DNA from: JADLGL01 sp963732865
Lineage (GTDB): Bacteria > Pseudomonadota > Alphaproteobacteria > Rhizobiales > Kaistiaceae
Direction: 5' to 3'
DNA length: 64,000 nt
NCBI GenBank assembly: GCA_963732865.1
Contig: CAVTBC010000003.1
Span: forward strand, 310,001 to 374,000
Shown one piece after another: positions 8,983-17,377 of this stretch. The stretch's first letter is position 1. Each line of letters opens with the position of its first letter. The translations under genes were made by a program, and so were the position numbers. Below the pieces are notes generated by a model. The model saw only the letters and a program-made list of their open reading frames with translations, was not told the DNA's origin and made no database searches.

Positions 8983-10085
8983 GGGTAAGTTGGCTCGGTC
9001 CCCATCTGGGCGCGATGGCGGAGATAGTGATCGGCAAGGACGCAGGCAAGCATCGCCTCGCCGATCGGCACCGCGCGGATGCCGACACAGGGATCGTGGC
9101 GGCCCTTGGTCGAAACCTCGATCTCCTCGCCGGCATCGTTGATCGAGCGGCGCGGCGTCAGGATCGACGAGGTCGGCTTGACGGCGAAACGGGCGACGAT
9201 CGGCTGACCGCTGGAGATACCGCCGAGAATGCCGCCGGCATTGTTGGACAGGAACACCGGTTTGCCATCGGCACCGATGCGGATTTCGTCCGCGTTGGCC
9301 TCGCCGGTCAGCTCTGCCGCCGCAAAGCCGGCGCCGATCTCGACCCCCTTCACGGCATTGATCGACATCAGCGCTCCGGCGATGTCCTGATCGAGCTTGG
9401 CGTAGATCGGCGCGCCCAGGCCGGCCGGAACGTTCTCGGCAACCACCTCGATGGTGGCGCCGGCGGAGGAACCTGATTTGCGGATGCCGTCAAGATAGGT
9501 CTCCCACACCGGCACGATCTCCGGGTCGGGCGAGAAGAACGGGTTCTCGTCGACGGCGGCCCAGTTCCAATTGGCGCGGTCGATCGGATGTTCGCCGATG
9601 CGGATCAACGCGCCGCGGATGAGGATATGCGGAATGACCTTGCGGGCGATGGCGCCGGCGGCGACGCGCGCCGCCGTCTCGCGCGCCGAGGCGCGGCCGC
9701 TACCGCGATAATCACGGATGCCGTATTTCGCCTCATAGGTGAAGTCGGCATGGCCCGGCCGGTATTGGTGCTTGATCGTGTCGTAGTCCTTGGAGCGCTG
9801 GTCGACGTTCTGGATTTCCAGCGCGATCGGCGTTCCGGTCGTGATGTATCCATCTCCGTCTTCCTTGGGCATGACGCCCGAAAGAATCCGTACCGCGTCC
9901 GGCTCGCGGCGCTGCGTCGTGAAGCGCGACTGGCCCGGGCGGCGGCGATCCATCCAGCGCTGGATCTCGGGCTCGCTGATCTCGATGTTGGGCGGGCAGC
10001 CGTCGACGACGCAGCCGAGGGCCGGGCCGTGGCTTTCGCCCCAGGTCGTCACTCTGAACAGATGGCCGAACGTGTTGTGCGACAT
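8979..10085 (-). CDS. aroC: Chorismate synthase
   Basis: Last step of the shikimate pathway: EPSP to chorismate, using reduced FMN. Length is 368 residues, normal for the family. Motifs are intact: GESHGPALGCVVDGCPP at the N-terminus, GRASARETAARVAAGA in the middle, SNNAGGILGGISSGQPI and GRHDPCVGIRAVPIGEAM toward the end. It lies downstream of fabI and the histidine phosphatase on the minus strand and overlaps ribB by 4 nt, so chorismate and riboflavin precursor synthesis may be cotranscribed. Confidence 0.97.
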   Translation of the reverse strand: MSHNTFGHLFRVTTWGESHGPALGCVVDGCPPNIEISEPEIQRWMDRRRPGQSRFTTQRREPDAVRILSGVMPKEDGDGYITTGTPIALEIQNVDQRSKDYDTIKHQYRPGHADFTYEAKYGIRDYRGSGRASARETAARVAAGAIARKVIPHILIRGALIRIGEHPIDRANWNWAAVDENPFFSPDPEIVPVWETYLDGIRKSGSSAGATIEVVAENVPAGLGAPIYAKLDQDIAGALMSINAVKGVEIGAGFAAAELTGEANADEIRIGADGKPVFLSNNAGGILGGISSGQPIVARFAVKPTSSILTPRRSINDAGEEIEVSTKGRHDPCVGIRAVPIGEAMLACVLADHYLRHRAQMGTEPTYP

Positions 10086-10134
10086 CGGGCGCTTCTAGGC
10101 TGGGCACCAACCGGCGTCAAACCGGCGGCGGCGT

Positions 10135-10725
10135 TCAGATCCAACGGCTCTCACCATTGCGGTGAATGAGCACCTTGTCTTGCGGCGCCGGCAGCGACGG
10201 GATCTCGGATTGCGGCGCGTCTGTGATGAGACCCTGGACGACGCGCGCAACCGCGCCATGCGAGACGGCGACGGTGTCGACTGCGATGCTGCCGAGCCAC
10301 GCCGCGATGCGTTCAGTGAGCATGGCGTAGCTCTCGCCGCCCGGCGGGACATAGCCCCATTTGTCGGCCTGGCGAAGGCGCACATTGTCGGCCTGCTCGA
10401 CGGCGAGCTCAGCGAGGGTGAAACCTTCCCAAGCGCCGAAAGTGATCTCGATCAGACCAGGGTCGATGCGGAAGCCGTCGGGCGGCAACCCCATTTCCCC
10501 GCGCATGATGCGCATCGTCTCGACGGCGCGGGCGAGCGGGCTGGAAACGAAATCATAGGATTCCACGCCGGGCACCTGACGCAGGGCGCGGCCGTTCCGC
10601 CGCGCCTGCTCGCGGCCCAGCTCGTTGAGCGGAATGTCTTTCTGCCCCTGCAGGCGACGCTCAACATTCCAGTCGGTTTCGCCGTGGCGGACGAAGATCA
10701 GCGCCGCGCCGGGAACGGCGGCCAC
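10135..10725 (-). CDS. Histidine phosphatase family protein (phosphoglycerate-mutase-like)
   Basis: A 196-residue member of the branch-1 histidine phosphatases. The phosphohistidine motif ALIFVRHGETDWN, the arginine region SSPLARAVETM, the acid residue in ITFGAWEGFTLAEL and the second histidine in VAVSHGAVARVV are present. It may be a phosphatase of small phosphorylated metabolites or of alpha-ribazole-phosphate type; the substrate is not set by sequence. The GTG start at 10725 is chosen because it overlaps the last base of the fabI stop (TAGTG); a longer reading into fabI lacks homology. Confidence 0.85.
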   Translation of the reverse strand: MAAVPGAALIFVRHGETDWNVERRLQGQKDIPLNELGREQARRNGRALRQVPGVESYDFVSSPLARAVETMRIMRGEMGLPPDGFRIDPGLIEITFGAWEGFTLAELAVEQADNVRLRQADKWGYVPPGGESYAMLTERIAAWLGSIAVDTVAVSHGAVARVVQGLITDAPQSEIPSLPAPQDKVLIHRNGESRWI

Positions 10726-11543
10726 TAGTCGCCGTTCACCGTCAGGTCGGGCGCTCCCGGGCTCTTCATGCCGATGATGTTGTAGCCGGCATCGACGTGA
10801 TGAACCTCGCCGGTGACGGCACGCGACATGTCGGACAGCAGGTAAACGCCGGCGTCGCCGATATCGTCGACGGTGACGGTGCGCCGCAGCGGTGCGTTCT
10901 GCTCGTTCCATTTGAGGATGTAGCGGAAATCGCCAATGCCGGACGCGGCGAGCGTCTTGGCCGGCCCGGCCGAAATGGCGTTGACGCGAATGCCCGAGGG
11001 ACCGAGATCGGCGGCGAGGTAGCGCACGCTCGCCTCAAGCGCCGCCTTGGCGACGCCCATGACGTTGTAGTGCGGGATCCATTTCTCCGCGCCGTAGAAG
11101 GACAGCGTCACGATCGAACCGCCATCCTGCATCAGCGGCTCGGCGCGGCGGGTGAGCGCCACGAGCGAATAGCAGGAGATATTCATCGTCCGGTCGAAAT
11201 TGGCTTCGGTCGTGTCGACATAGCGGCCGGTCAGCTCGGCCTTGTCGGAAAACGCCACGGCGTGAACGAGGAAATCGAGCTTGCCCCAGCGGCGGCCGAT
11301 CTCGGCGAACACCTCGTCCATGCTGGCCGGATCGGTGACGTCGCAATGGCCGACGAGTTCGGCGCCGATCTCGGCGGCCAGCGGTGCAACGCGCTTCTTC
11401 ATCACGTCACCCTGATAGGTGAGCGCGATGTCGGCGCCCTGTTCGCAGCACGCCTTGACGATGCCCCAAGCCAGCGAACGGTTGTTGGCGACGCCAATGA
11501 CCAAGCCGCGCTTGCCGCGCATCAACCCACCAGATTCCGCCAT
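10725..11543 (-). CDS. fabI: Enoyl-[acyl-carrier-protein] reductase (NADH)
   Basis: Performs the last reduction of each fatty-acid elongation cycle and is the target of triclosan-type inhibitors. The 272-residue SDR has the FabI-type nucleotide motif GVANNRSLAWGIVKACCEQG, the catalytic region SFYGAEKWIPHYNVMGVAKA with the Tyr-x6-Lys pair, and the C-terminal ISAGPAKTLAASGI loop. The ATG at 11543 heads a minus-strand run fabI, phosphatase, aroC, ribB with coupled or near-coupled junctions. Alphaproteobacteria often have a second FabI elsewhere, so essentiality cannot be judged. Confidence 0.96.
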   Translation of the reverse strand: MAESGGLMRGKRGLVIGVANNRSLAWGIVKACCEQGADIALTYQGDVMKKRVAPLAAEIGAELVGHCDVTDPASMDEVFAEIGRRWGKLDFLVHAVAFSDKAELTGRYVDTTEANFDRTMNISCYSLVALTRRAEPLMQDGGSIVTLSFYGAEKWIPHYNVMGVAKAALEASVRYLAADLGPSGIRVNAISAGPAKTLAASGIGDFRYILKWNEQNAPLRRTVTVDDIGDAGVYLLSDMSRAVTGEVHHVDAGYNIIGMKSPGAPDLTVNGD

Positions 11544-11698
11544 TGTCGCCGTCCTTTCCCGAAGGGCAGCCTCTATTGCATAGGGGCGCTAAGGCATCAA
11601 GCGAGGGTCGGCGGCATGAGGTGCCGGAATTCTCGGCATTCGGCCCGCGGCGATGGCGGGGCTCGACGGTCAATTCGGCGGCCGTTACGGTCGATTGC

Positions 11699-13126
11699 AT
11701 GCCACCGCCGCAACAGCCCAACCGCCCCAACGCAGAAACGATCGCCGCCTTTGTTGACATCGTCGGCGAGGCCAATGCGATCGTCGATCCGAATTCATCG
11801 GCCGTCTTCCTCAATGAGCGCCGCGGCACGTTCCAAGGCCGCACGCCGCTGCTGCTGCGCCCCGGTTCGGTCGCCGAGGTTTCGGCCATCCTACGCCTCG
11901 CCCAGGACACGGGCACCGCCATCGTGCCGCAAGGCGGCAACACCGGCCTGGTCGGTGGCCAGATCCCGAGAGGCCGCGAAGTGGTGGTGGCGATGGAGCG
12001 CCTGGACCGGGTGCGCGAGGTCGATCCCGCCGGCGACAGCATGACCGTCGAAGCCGGCGTCACGCTCGCCAAGGCCCGGGCCGCGGCGGCGTCGGCCGGG
12101 CGCCTCTTCCCACTGGCGATCGGGTCGATGGAGAGCTGCCAGATCGGCGGCAATCTTTCGACCAATGCCGGCGGCATCGCCGTCCTGGCCTATGGCAACA
12201 GCCGCGACCTCGTGTTGGGGCTCGAAGTCGTCCTCGCCGGCGGCGAGGTGATCGACGGCCTGCGGGCGCTCCGCAAGGACAATGCCGGCTACGATCTCAA
12301 GCAGCTCTTCATCGGCGCCGAGGGAACGCTCGGCATCATCACGGCGGCGACGCTAAAGCTCTTTCCGCAGCCGCAGGGCAGATGTACCGCCATCGCCGGC
12401 GTCGGCGGCCCCACCGAGGCGCTCGCGCTCTTGCACATGGCCAAGGCGCGCGCCGGCTTTGAGCTCACTTCCTTCGAATTGCTGCCGCGCATCTGCATCG
12501 ATTTCTGTCTCCGCCATTTGGACGGCGCCATCGATCCATTGCCGGCGCCACATCCCTGGTATGCGATCGCGGAAATCTCCTCCGGCCAATCGGCCGCGGC
12601 GGCGAAGGACGACATGGCCGCGATCCTGGCCGAGGCGCGCGCGAGCGGGATCGTGCGCGACGCAACCGTTCCGGCTCCCGAGGATGCGGCCACGATCTGG
12701 CGGATGCGCTATTCGATCAGCGACGTTCAGCGGCCCGAGGGCGTCTCGATCAAGCACGACATCTCCGTGCCGGTTTCTTCGGTGCCCGACTTCCTGGAGG
12801 CCGGGATCGAGGCGGTGACGATGCTCGTGCCGGGCTGCCGGCCGGTACCGTTCGGCCATATGGGCGACGGCAATATCCACTTCAATGTCAGCCAGCCCGA
12901 GGGCGGCGACGGCAACGCCTTCCGTTTGCGCCAGGGCGACATCAATCGCGCGATCTTCGATCTGGCCGCCCGCTACCATGGTTCCATCGCTGCCGAGCAC
13001 GGCGTCGGCCAGATGAAACGCGACCTGCTCCCCGATGTGCGCAGCGCGGTGGAAATGGATGTGATGCGCCGGATCAAGGCGGCGCTCGATCCAAATGGTA
13101 TTCTTAATCCGGGAAAGGTTCTGTGA
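11699..13126 (+). CDS. FAD-binding oxidoreductase, D-2-hydroxyglutarate/D-lactate dehydrogenase type
   Basis: A 475-residue VAO/GlcD-type flavoprotein. The FAD-binding half has PQGGNTGLVGGQIPRG and the pyrophosphate-binding stretch IGGNLSTNAGGIAVLAYG with GAEGTLGIITAATLKLFP. The cap and C-terminal half show the metal/substrate region PFGHMGDGNIHFNVSQP and AEHGVGQMKRDLLP. This pattern matches D-2-hydroxyglutarate dehydrogenases and related D-2-hydroxyacid dehydrogenases. The ATG at 11699 gives the usual N-terminus; the frame is open further upstream to 11543 but that part has no homology. It is divergent from fabI. Confidence 0.87.
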   Translation: MPPPQQPNRPNAETIAAFVDIVGEANAIVDPNSSAVFLNERRGTFQGRTPLLLRPGSVAEVSAILRLAQDTGTAIVPQGGNTGLVGGQIPRGREVVVAMERLDRVREVDPAGDSMTVEAGVTLAKARAAAASAGRLFPLAIGSMESCQIGGNLSTNAGGIAVLAYGNSRDLVLGLEVVLAGGEVIDGLRALRKDNAGYDLKQLFIGAEGTLGIITAATLKLFPQPQGRCTAIAGVGGPTEALALLHMAKARAGFELTSFELLPRICIDFCLRHLDGAIDPLPAPHPWYAIAEISSGQSAAAAKDDMAAILAEARASGIVRDATVPAPEDAATIWRMRYSISDVQRPEGVSIKHDISVPVSSVPDFLEAGIEAVTMLVPGCRPVPFGHMGDGNIHFNVSQPEGGDGNAFRLRQGDINRAIFDLAARYHGSIAAEHGVGQMKRDLLPDVRSAVEMDVMRRIKAALDPNGILNPGKVL

Positions 13127-13307
13127 ACCCTGTCCGGTGCGAGCTTGCTAACCGTGCCCGGTGAACTCGGCGCTAACCCTCTCTCTAATCACTCAAATTT
13201 AACCGCGTCGATTAAGCAGACGCGAAGCCTCGTCGCGCATATTGGCGCCATCCGAGAAGCGGGAACCGCTCCGGAACAAAGTCCGGTCAACGGACTGACA
13301 GAGAGGC

Positions 13308-13871
13308 ATGAAATTGAGGCGTCAAACAGCTCTCGACGGCATCGCCGTCGCGGGTGGCCAAAGGCTGGACCCGTTTGCACTCCCGGTGAGCTTTGCCGTG
13401 CCAATGGCCGGCAGGTCACCGGGGGGGGCAATCTCCGCAACTATCGACCGCGACCAAGCCATCGTGGCGCGGCCCGGCGGTCGATCGGTCGTGCCGATGC
13501 GCGCCTTTCGCGGCGTAGCGGTGCGGATCGCGGCAGACGAGGCCGGCGAGGTGGTCGCTTCGCTGGAACTGAACCATCCCGATTGCGAAATGTCGCTGAC
13601 GCTCACCGTCGCCGAGGACCCGGCCGAACTTGCCGCGGATTGGAAGGCCTGGAGCCGTTGCCTTGGTCTACCGATGCTGCTGATCGAACCGAATGGCCGC
13701 GTCAGCTGCCCGGTCGAGACCTTGGGTCAGGTCGAAGTCGCCGCGCCGAAGCCGCGCCGGATGCATTCCTATTTCGCCGATCGCCGCCCGCGTTTCCTGG
13801 CGCGGCGGAAGACCGGATGGCGGAAGGAAGCCGAACGTTTCGTAGGCGAAGAGATCATCGCCCGCAACTAG
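13308..13871 (+). CDS. DUF6101-family protein
   Basis: A 187-residue protein of a family found mainly in Rhizobiales. It opens with RRQTALDGIAVAGGQRLDPFALPVSF, has a beta-rich central part and ends in a very basic, recognisable stretch RRPRFLARRKTGW followed by EEIIARN. No signal peptide or membrane span is seen, and no enzymatic motif. The function is unknown. The family name is assigned from memory of the N-terminal LDP-LP and the C-terminal RRPRFL-RRKTG patterns. It converges on ubiA with one base between the stops. Confidence 0.75.
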   Translation: MKLRRQTALDGIAVAGGQRLDPFALPVSFAVPMAGRSPGGAISATIDRDQAIVARPGGRSVVPMRAFRGVAVRIAADEAGEVVASLELNHPDCEMSLTLTVAEDPAELAADWKAWSRCLGLPMLLIEPNGRVSCPVETLGQVEVAAPKPRRMHSYFADRRPRFLARRKTGWRKEAERFVGEEIIARN

Positions 13872-13872
13872 A

Positions 13873-14826
13873 TCAGGCGGCCGTCAGCACCGCGTCGGCG
13901 ATCAGACCCGCCAGCAACACCAAACCGAATAGCCGGTTCGACCGAAACAGGCGGAGCGCCAGGGCGCTGTCCGCACTGCCGGTCCGCCATGCCTGCCAGC
14001 CAAGCTGGCCGGCACCCAACGTCAATCCGGCATAGGCAGCCGCGCCGGCGCCTGCGGCCGCCAGAGCAGCACCGAACAGGATGATCGCGCCGAGATAGAA
14101 TAACGCCACCGCCATGCCGACGCGCGCGCCAAAGAGCCGAGCGGTCGAGTGGACGCCGATTAGCGCGTCATCCTCGATGTCTTGGATGGCGTAGATGGTG
14201 TCGTAGCCGATCGTCCACAGGATACCGCCGGCATAGAGCAGGAGCGGCGCGGCAGCGATCGCGCCGGTTTCCGCCGTCCAGCCAAGCAGCGCGCCCCAGG
14301 AAAAAGCGAGGCCGAGGCCGATCTGCGGCCAGTTGGTGACGCGCTTCAGGAACGGATAGAGCGCCACCACGCCGAGCGAAGCGAAGCCGAGCCAGATGGT
14401 GAGGCCGTTGAACTGCAGCAGGACGGCAAGACCCACCAAGGCCTGCGTAACGAGGAAGACGGCCGCCGCACGCGCCGTCACCTGACCGCTCGGTATCGGC
14501 CGGCTGCGCGTGCGCGCCACCGAGGCGTCGAGATCGCGATCGACGATGTCGTTGTAAGTGCAGCCGCCGCCGCGCATTGCGATGGCGCCGATGAGGAAGA
14601 GGACCATCGTCCACACGGACGGGAAGGACCGCCCGGCCGAATCGGCAGCGAGCGTCGCCGACCACCAGCAGGGCAACAGCAGCAGCCACCAGCCGATCGG
14701 CCGGTCCCAGCGCGCCAGCCGTGCAAAGGGACGCAGCCCGGCCGGTGCGAAGCGATCGACCCAATTGCCGCGCGGCGCATCGGGTATGGCCGTGTCGGCG
14801 GCGCCGGGCGGCTGGCGGTCGGGCAT
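13873..14826 (-). CDS. ubiA: 4-hydroxybenzoate polyprenyltransferase
   Basis: Integral membrane enzyme that attaches the polyprenyl tail to 4-hydroxybenzoate in ubiquinone biosynthesis. Both Asp-rich motifs are present: YNDIVDRDLDASVARTRSRP for the prenyl diphosphate-Mg site, and YDTIYAIQDIEDDALIGV. Around eight hydrophobic spans are visible over 317 residues. The ATG at 14826 is preferred over the in-frame TTG just before it. The first 25 residues are hydrophilic. Its isoprenoid substrate traces back to the MEP pathway (dxs at 3.4 kb). Confidence 0.94.
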   Translation of the reverse strand: MPDRQPPGAADTAIPDAPRGNWVDRFAPAGLRPFARLARWDRPIGWWLLLLPCWWSATLAADSAGRSFPSVWTMVLFLIGAIAMRGGGCTYNDIVDRDLDASVARTRSRPIPSGQVTARAAAVFLVTQALVGLAVLLQFNGLTIWLGFASLGVVALYPFLKRVTNWPQIGLGLAFSWGALLGWTAETGAIAAAPLLLYAGGILWTIGYDTIYAIQDIEDDALIGVHSTARLFGARVGMAVALFYLGAIILFGAALAAAGAGAAAYAGLTLGAGQLGWQAWRTGSADSALALRLFRSNRLFGLVLLAGLIADAVLTAA

Positions 14827-14896
14827 CAAAGTCGCTTTGCTGTCCAGTTCACTCGAGATTTCATAGGATGGTATCCGGCCTTGTGGGGAGGATGAA

Positions 14897-15508
14897 ATGG
14901 GGCTCGACAGCTATCTTGCCTATCTGGCGGCTTGCCTGGCGATCACCGTCGTGCCTGGCCCGACGGTAACGCTGATCATCGCCAACAGCCTAAGCCACGG
15001 AACGCGAGCCGGCCTCCTCAACATCGTCGGCACCGAAATCGGCACCGCGTTCTTCACCACGATTCTCGCGGCCGGGCTCGCGGGTGTCCTCGCCGGCCTG
15101 GCCGGCTGGTTCGACTGGCTGCGTATCGCTGGTGCGCTGTATCTGTGTTGGCTCGGGCTGAAACTCATTCTCAAGCCGCCGTCCTTGACGCGCGCCGATG
15201 CCCCGCGCCCGCCACGCGGTGGCTTCGTCCTGCAGGGCCTGCTCGTCATCCTCAGCAACCCAAAGGCGCTGCTCGTCTATGGCGCCTTCATTCCGCAATT
15301 CGTCGATCCGTCCCGGCCGTCGGTCCCGCAGGTGGTGTTGCTCGGGGTCACCTTCATGGTCGTCGGCATGACCACCGACAGCATCTGGGCAATCGCCGTC
15401 GGTCGGGCCGGAAGCTCGCTCTCCCGTAGCCGGGTCCGGCTCATCTCCCGCATCAGCGGCATGTTTCTTGTAAGCGGCGGCATTTGGCTGGCACTGGCGC
15501 GGCGCTGA
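14897..15508 (+). CDS. LysE/RhtB-family amino-acid exporter
   Basis: A 203-residue membrane protein with about six spans. The start is typical of RhtB-type exporters: LAYLAACLAITVVPGPTVTL, with the VPGP motif, then SLSHGTRAGLLNIVGTEIG. Members export homoserine, threonine or other amino acids and act with proton exchange; the substrate here is not predictable. GGGAGG sits 6 nt before the ATG. It is divergent from ubiA and precedes purD by 61 nt. Confidence 0.88.
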   Translation: MGLDSYLAYLAACLAITVVPGPTVTLIIANSLSHGTRAGLLNIVGTEIGTAFFTTILAAGLAGVLAGLAGWFDWLRIAGALYLCWLGLKLILKPPSLTRADAPRPPRGGFVLQGLLVILSNPKALLVYGAFIPQFVDPSRPSVPQVVLLGVTFMVVGMTTDSIWAIAVGRAGSSLSRSRVRLISRISGMFLVSGGIWLALARR

Positions 15509-15569
15509 CGCTGGACAGTTCGCCGTAGCGATTGTTTAAGCGGCGCAGGCACAAAGGGCGCTGCAGGGC

Positions 15570-16814
15570 ATGAACATACTTCTCATCGGATCGGGCGGCC
15601 GCGAGCACGCGCTGGCTTGGAAGCTGGCGCAGTCGCCCAGGCTCAAACGGCTCTATGCCACCCCCGGCAATCCGGGCATCGCGGCCCACGCCGAGCTGGT
15701 GAGAGCCGATCCGTCCGATCACGCGGCCATCCTCGCCTTCGCCCTCGAAAATGCCATCGATCTTGTCGTCATCGGCCCGGAACAGCCGCTCGTCGCCGGC
15801 CTTGCCGACACGCTGCGCGAGGGTGGCATTGCCGTGTTCGGGCCGAGCGCGGCGGCGGCGCAGCTCGAAGGCTCGAAGAACTTCACGAAGATTCTGTGCG
15901 TCGAAGCCCACATCCCGACGGCGCATTTCCGCCATTTCACCGACGAAGCCGCGGCGGCCGAATATATCCGCTGGGAGGGCGCGCCGATCGTGGTCAAGGT
16001 CGATGGCCTTGCGGCGGGCAAGGGCGTGACCGTTGCTGAGACCGTAGAGGAGGCATTAGCCGCCCTTCCGGACGCGTTTGGCGGCGATCAATCGACGGGA
16101 ATCGTCATCGAAGAAGCGCTGAGCGGCACCGAGGCCTCGCTCTTTGCCCTATCGGACGGCGACACCGTCATCCCGTTCGGCACAGCGCAGGACTACAAGC
16201 GCGCGCTCGACGGCGATCGCGGTCCGAACACCGGCGGCATGGGCGCCGTGTCTCCGGCGTCGGCGCTCTCGCCCGAGCTCACCGAACGGGCCATGGCGGA
16301 AATCGTCCGGCCGACAGTCGCGGCGATGAAGGGGCGCGGGACGCCGTTTCGCGGCGTTCTCTACGCGGGGCTTATGATCACCGCTGAGGGACCCAAGCTC
16401 ATCGAATACAATGTCCGCTTCGGCGATCCGGAATGCCAGGTGCTGATGCCACGGCTCGAATCCGACCTTGTGGAAGTCCTGCTCGCGGCCGCCACCGGGC
16501 GGCTCGCCGAGGTGACGCCGCAATGGTCGGCCGACCATGCGGTGACCGTCACGATGGCCAATCCCGGCTACCCCGGCGTGTATGCGAAGGGAGCCGAAAT
16601 CAAAAATATCGACATGGCGGCGGAAGCACCCGGCGTCACGGTGTTCCAGGCCGGCACCGCCAGCGACGGCGATCGGCTGCTGGCGACCGGCGGTCGCGTC
16701 CTCAATGTCACGGCCGTCGGCGCGACCGCTGCCGAGGCGCGCGAACGCGCCTATGCCGGCGTTGCGGCGATCGACTGGCCGGGCGCCTTCTATCGCAAGG
16801 ATATCGGCGCCTAG
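15570..16814 (+). CDS. purD: Phosphoribosylamine-glycine ligase (GAR synthetase)
   Basis: Second step of purine biosynthesis: ATP-dependent joining of glycine to phosphoribosylamine. The 414-residue protein shows the N-terminal LLIGSGGREHALAWKLAQSP, the ATP-grasp parts IVVKVDGLAAGKGV and TGIVIEEALSGTEASLFAL, the metal-binding IEYNVRFGDPECQVLMP, and the C-terminal VTVTMANPGYPG plus IDWPGAFYRKDIG. All are normal for the family. It converges on the small membrane-protein gene downstream and overlaps its stop by 4 nt. Confidence 0.97.
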   Translation: MNILLIGSGGREHALAWKLAQSPRLKRLYATPGNPGIAAHAELVRADPSDHAAILAFALENAIDLVVIGPEQPLVAGLADTLREGGIAVFGPSAAAAQLEGSKNFTKILCVEAHIPTAHFRHFTDEAAAAEYIRWEGAPIVVKVDGLAAGKGVTVAETVEEALAALPDAFGGDQSTGIVIEEALSGTEASLFALSDGDTVIPFGTAQDYKRALDGDRGPNTGGMGAVSPASALSPELTERAMAEIVRPTVAAMKGRGTPFRGVLYAGLMITAEGPKLIEYNVRFGDPECQVLMPRLESDLVEVLLAAATGRLAEVTPQWSADHAVTVTMANPGYPGVYAKGAEIKNIDMAAEAPGVTVFQAGTASDGDRLLATGGRVLNVTAVGATAAEARERAYAGVAAIDWPGAFYRKDIGA

Positions 16815-17236
16815 CGACCCTTCATGCACCTGTTGATTTCGGCAGCGAGCACATCCGGCTCGTCGCTGCCGATGCGGTAGCGCCGGCCCGATTTGGTGCG
16901 CAGCTGGACGGCGTGGAGACCGCCGACATTGTAGAGCCAGCCCTGTGGCGTCAGATGCACGCCCCAGCCGTACCACCAACGGTTTCGCACCGGCTTGGCC
17001 TCCGAGAGGTCGGCGAGGCGGACACGCTTGCGCCAGAAGCCGCCGCGGAACGCCCATTCCACCGTCTCGGCGCCGACGGTCACGGTCAGCGTGGAAAATG
17101 TCCAGCCGATCCAGACGACCGGAATGAAGACGACAAGCATGAGCGGCACGAAGGCGGTGACGACCAGAAAAACGAGCGCCGCCGCGCCCAAAATGACGCC
17201 CGGCAGAATCCCGAAGCGTTGCGTATGGCTATACAT
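16811..17236 (-). CDS. Membrane protein with PH-like cytoplasmic part, function unknown
   Basis: A 141-residue protein starting MYSHTQRFGILPG, with two adjacent hydrophobic spans (about residues 10-50), then a beta-rich part (VTVGAETVEWAFRGGFWRKRVRLADL, and LRTKSGRRYRIGSDEP near the end) resembling bacterial PH-type domains that follow paired spans. The ATG at 17236 is chosen for its AGAGGAGC site; a longer frame to 17296 has a non-homologous basic lead. There is no enzymatic motif. The family assignment is inferred from the layout and is tentative. Confidence 0.7.
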   Translation of the reverse strand: MYSHTQRFGILPGVILGAAALVFLVVTAFVPLMLVVFIPVVWIGWTFSTLTVTVGAETVEWAFRGGFWRKRVRLADLSEAKPVRNRWWYGWGVHLTPQGWLYNVGGLHAVQLRTKSGRRYRIGSDEPDVLAAEINRCMKGR

Positions 17237-17377
17237 CGCGCGCTCCTCTTGCGGCCCGCCCTTGAGTGGGCCCCGGCGCTTGGCTAGCTTCCGCACCGTC
17301 GATCGAAGCCGACGGGCTTGCGAAGCCGCGAATGCCGTCGTTCCTCAAACAGCCAAGGCATTGCCGACGGAGGCATG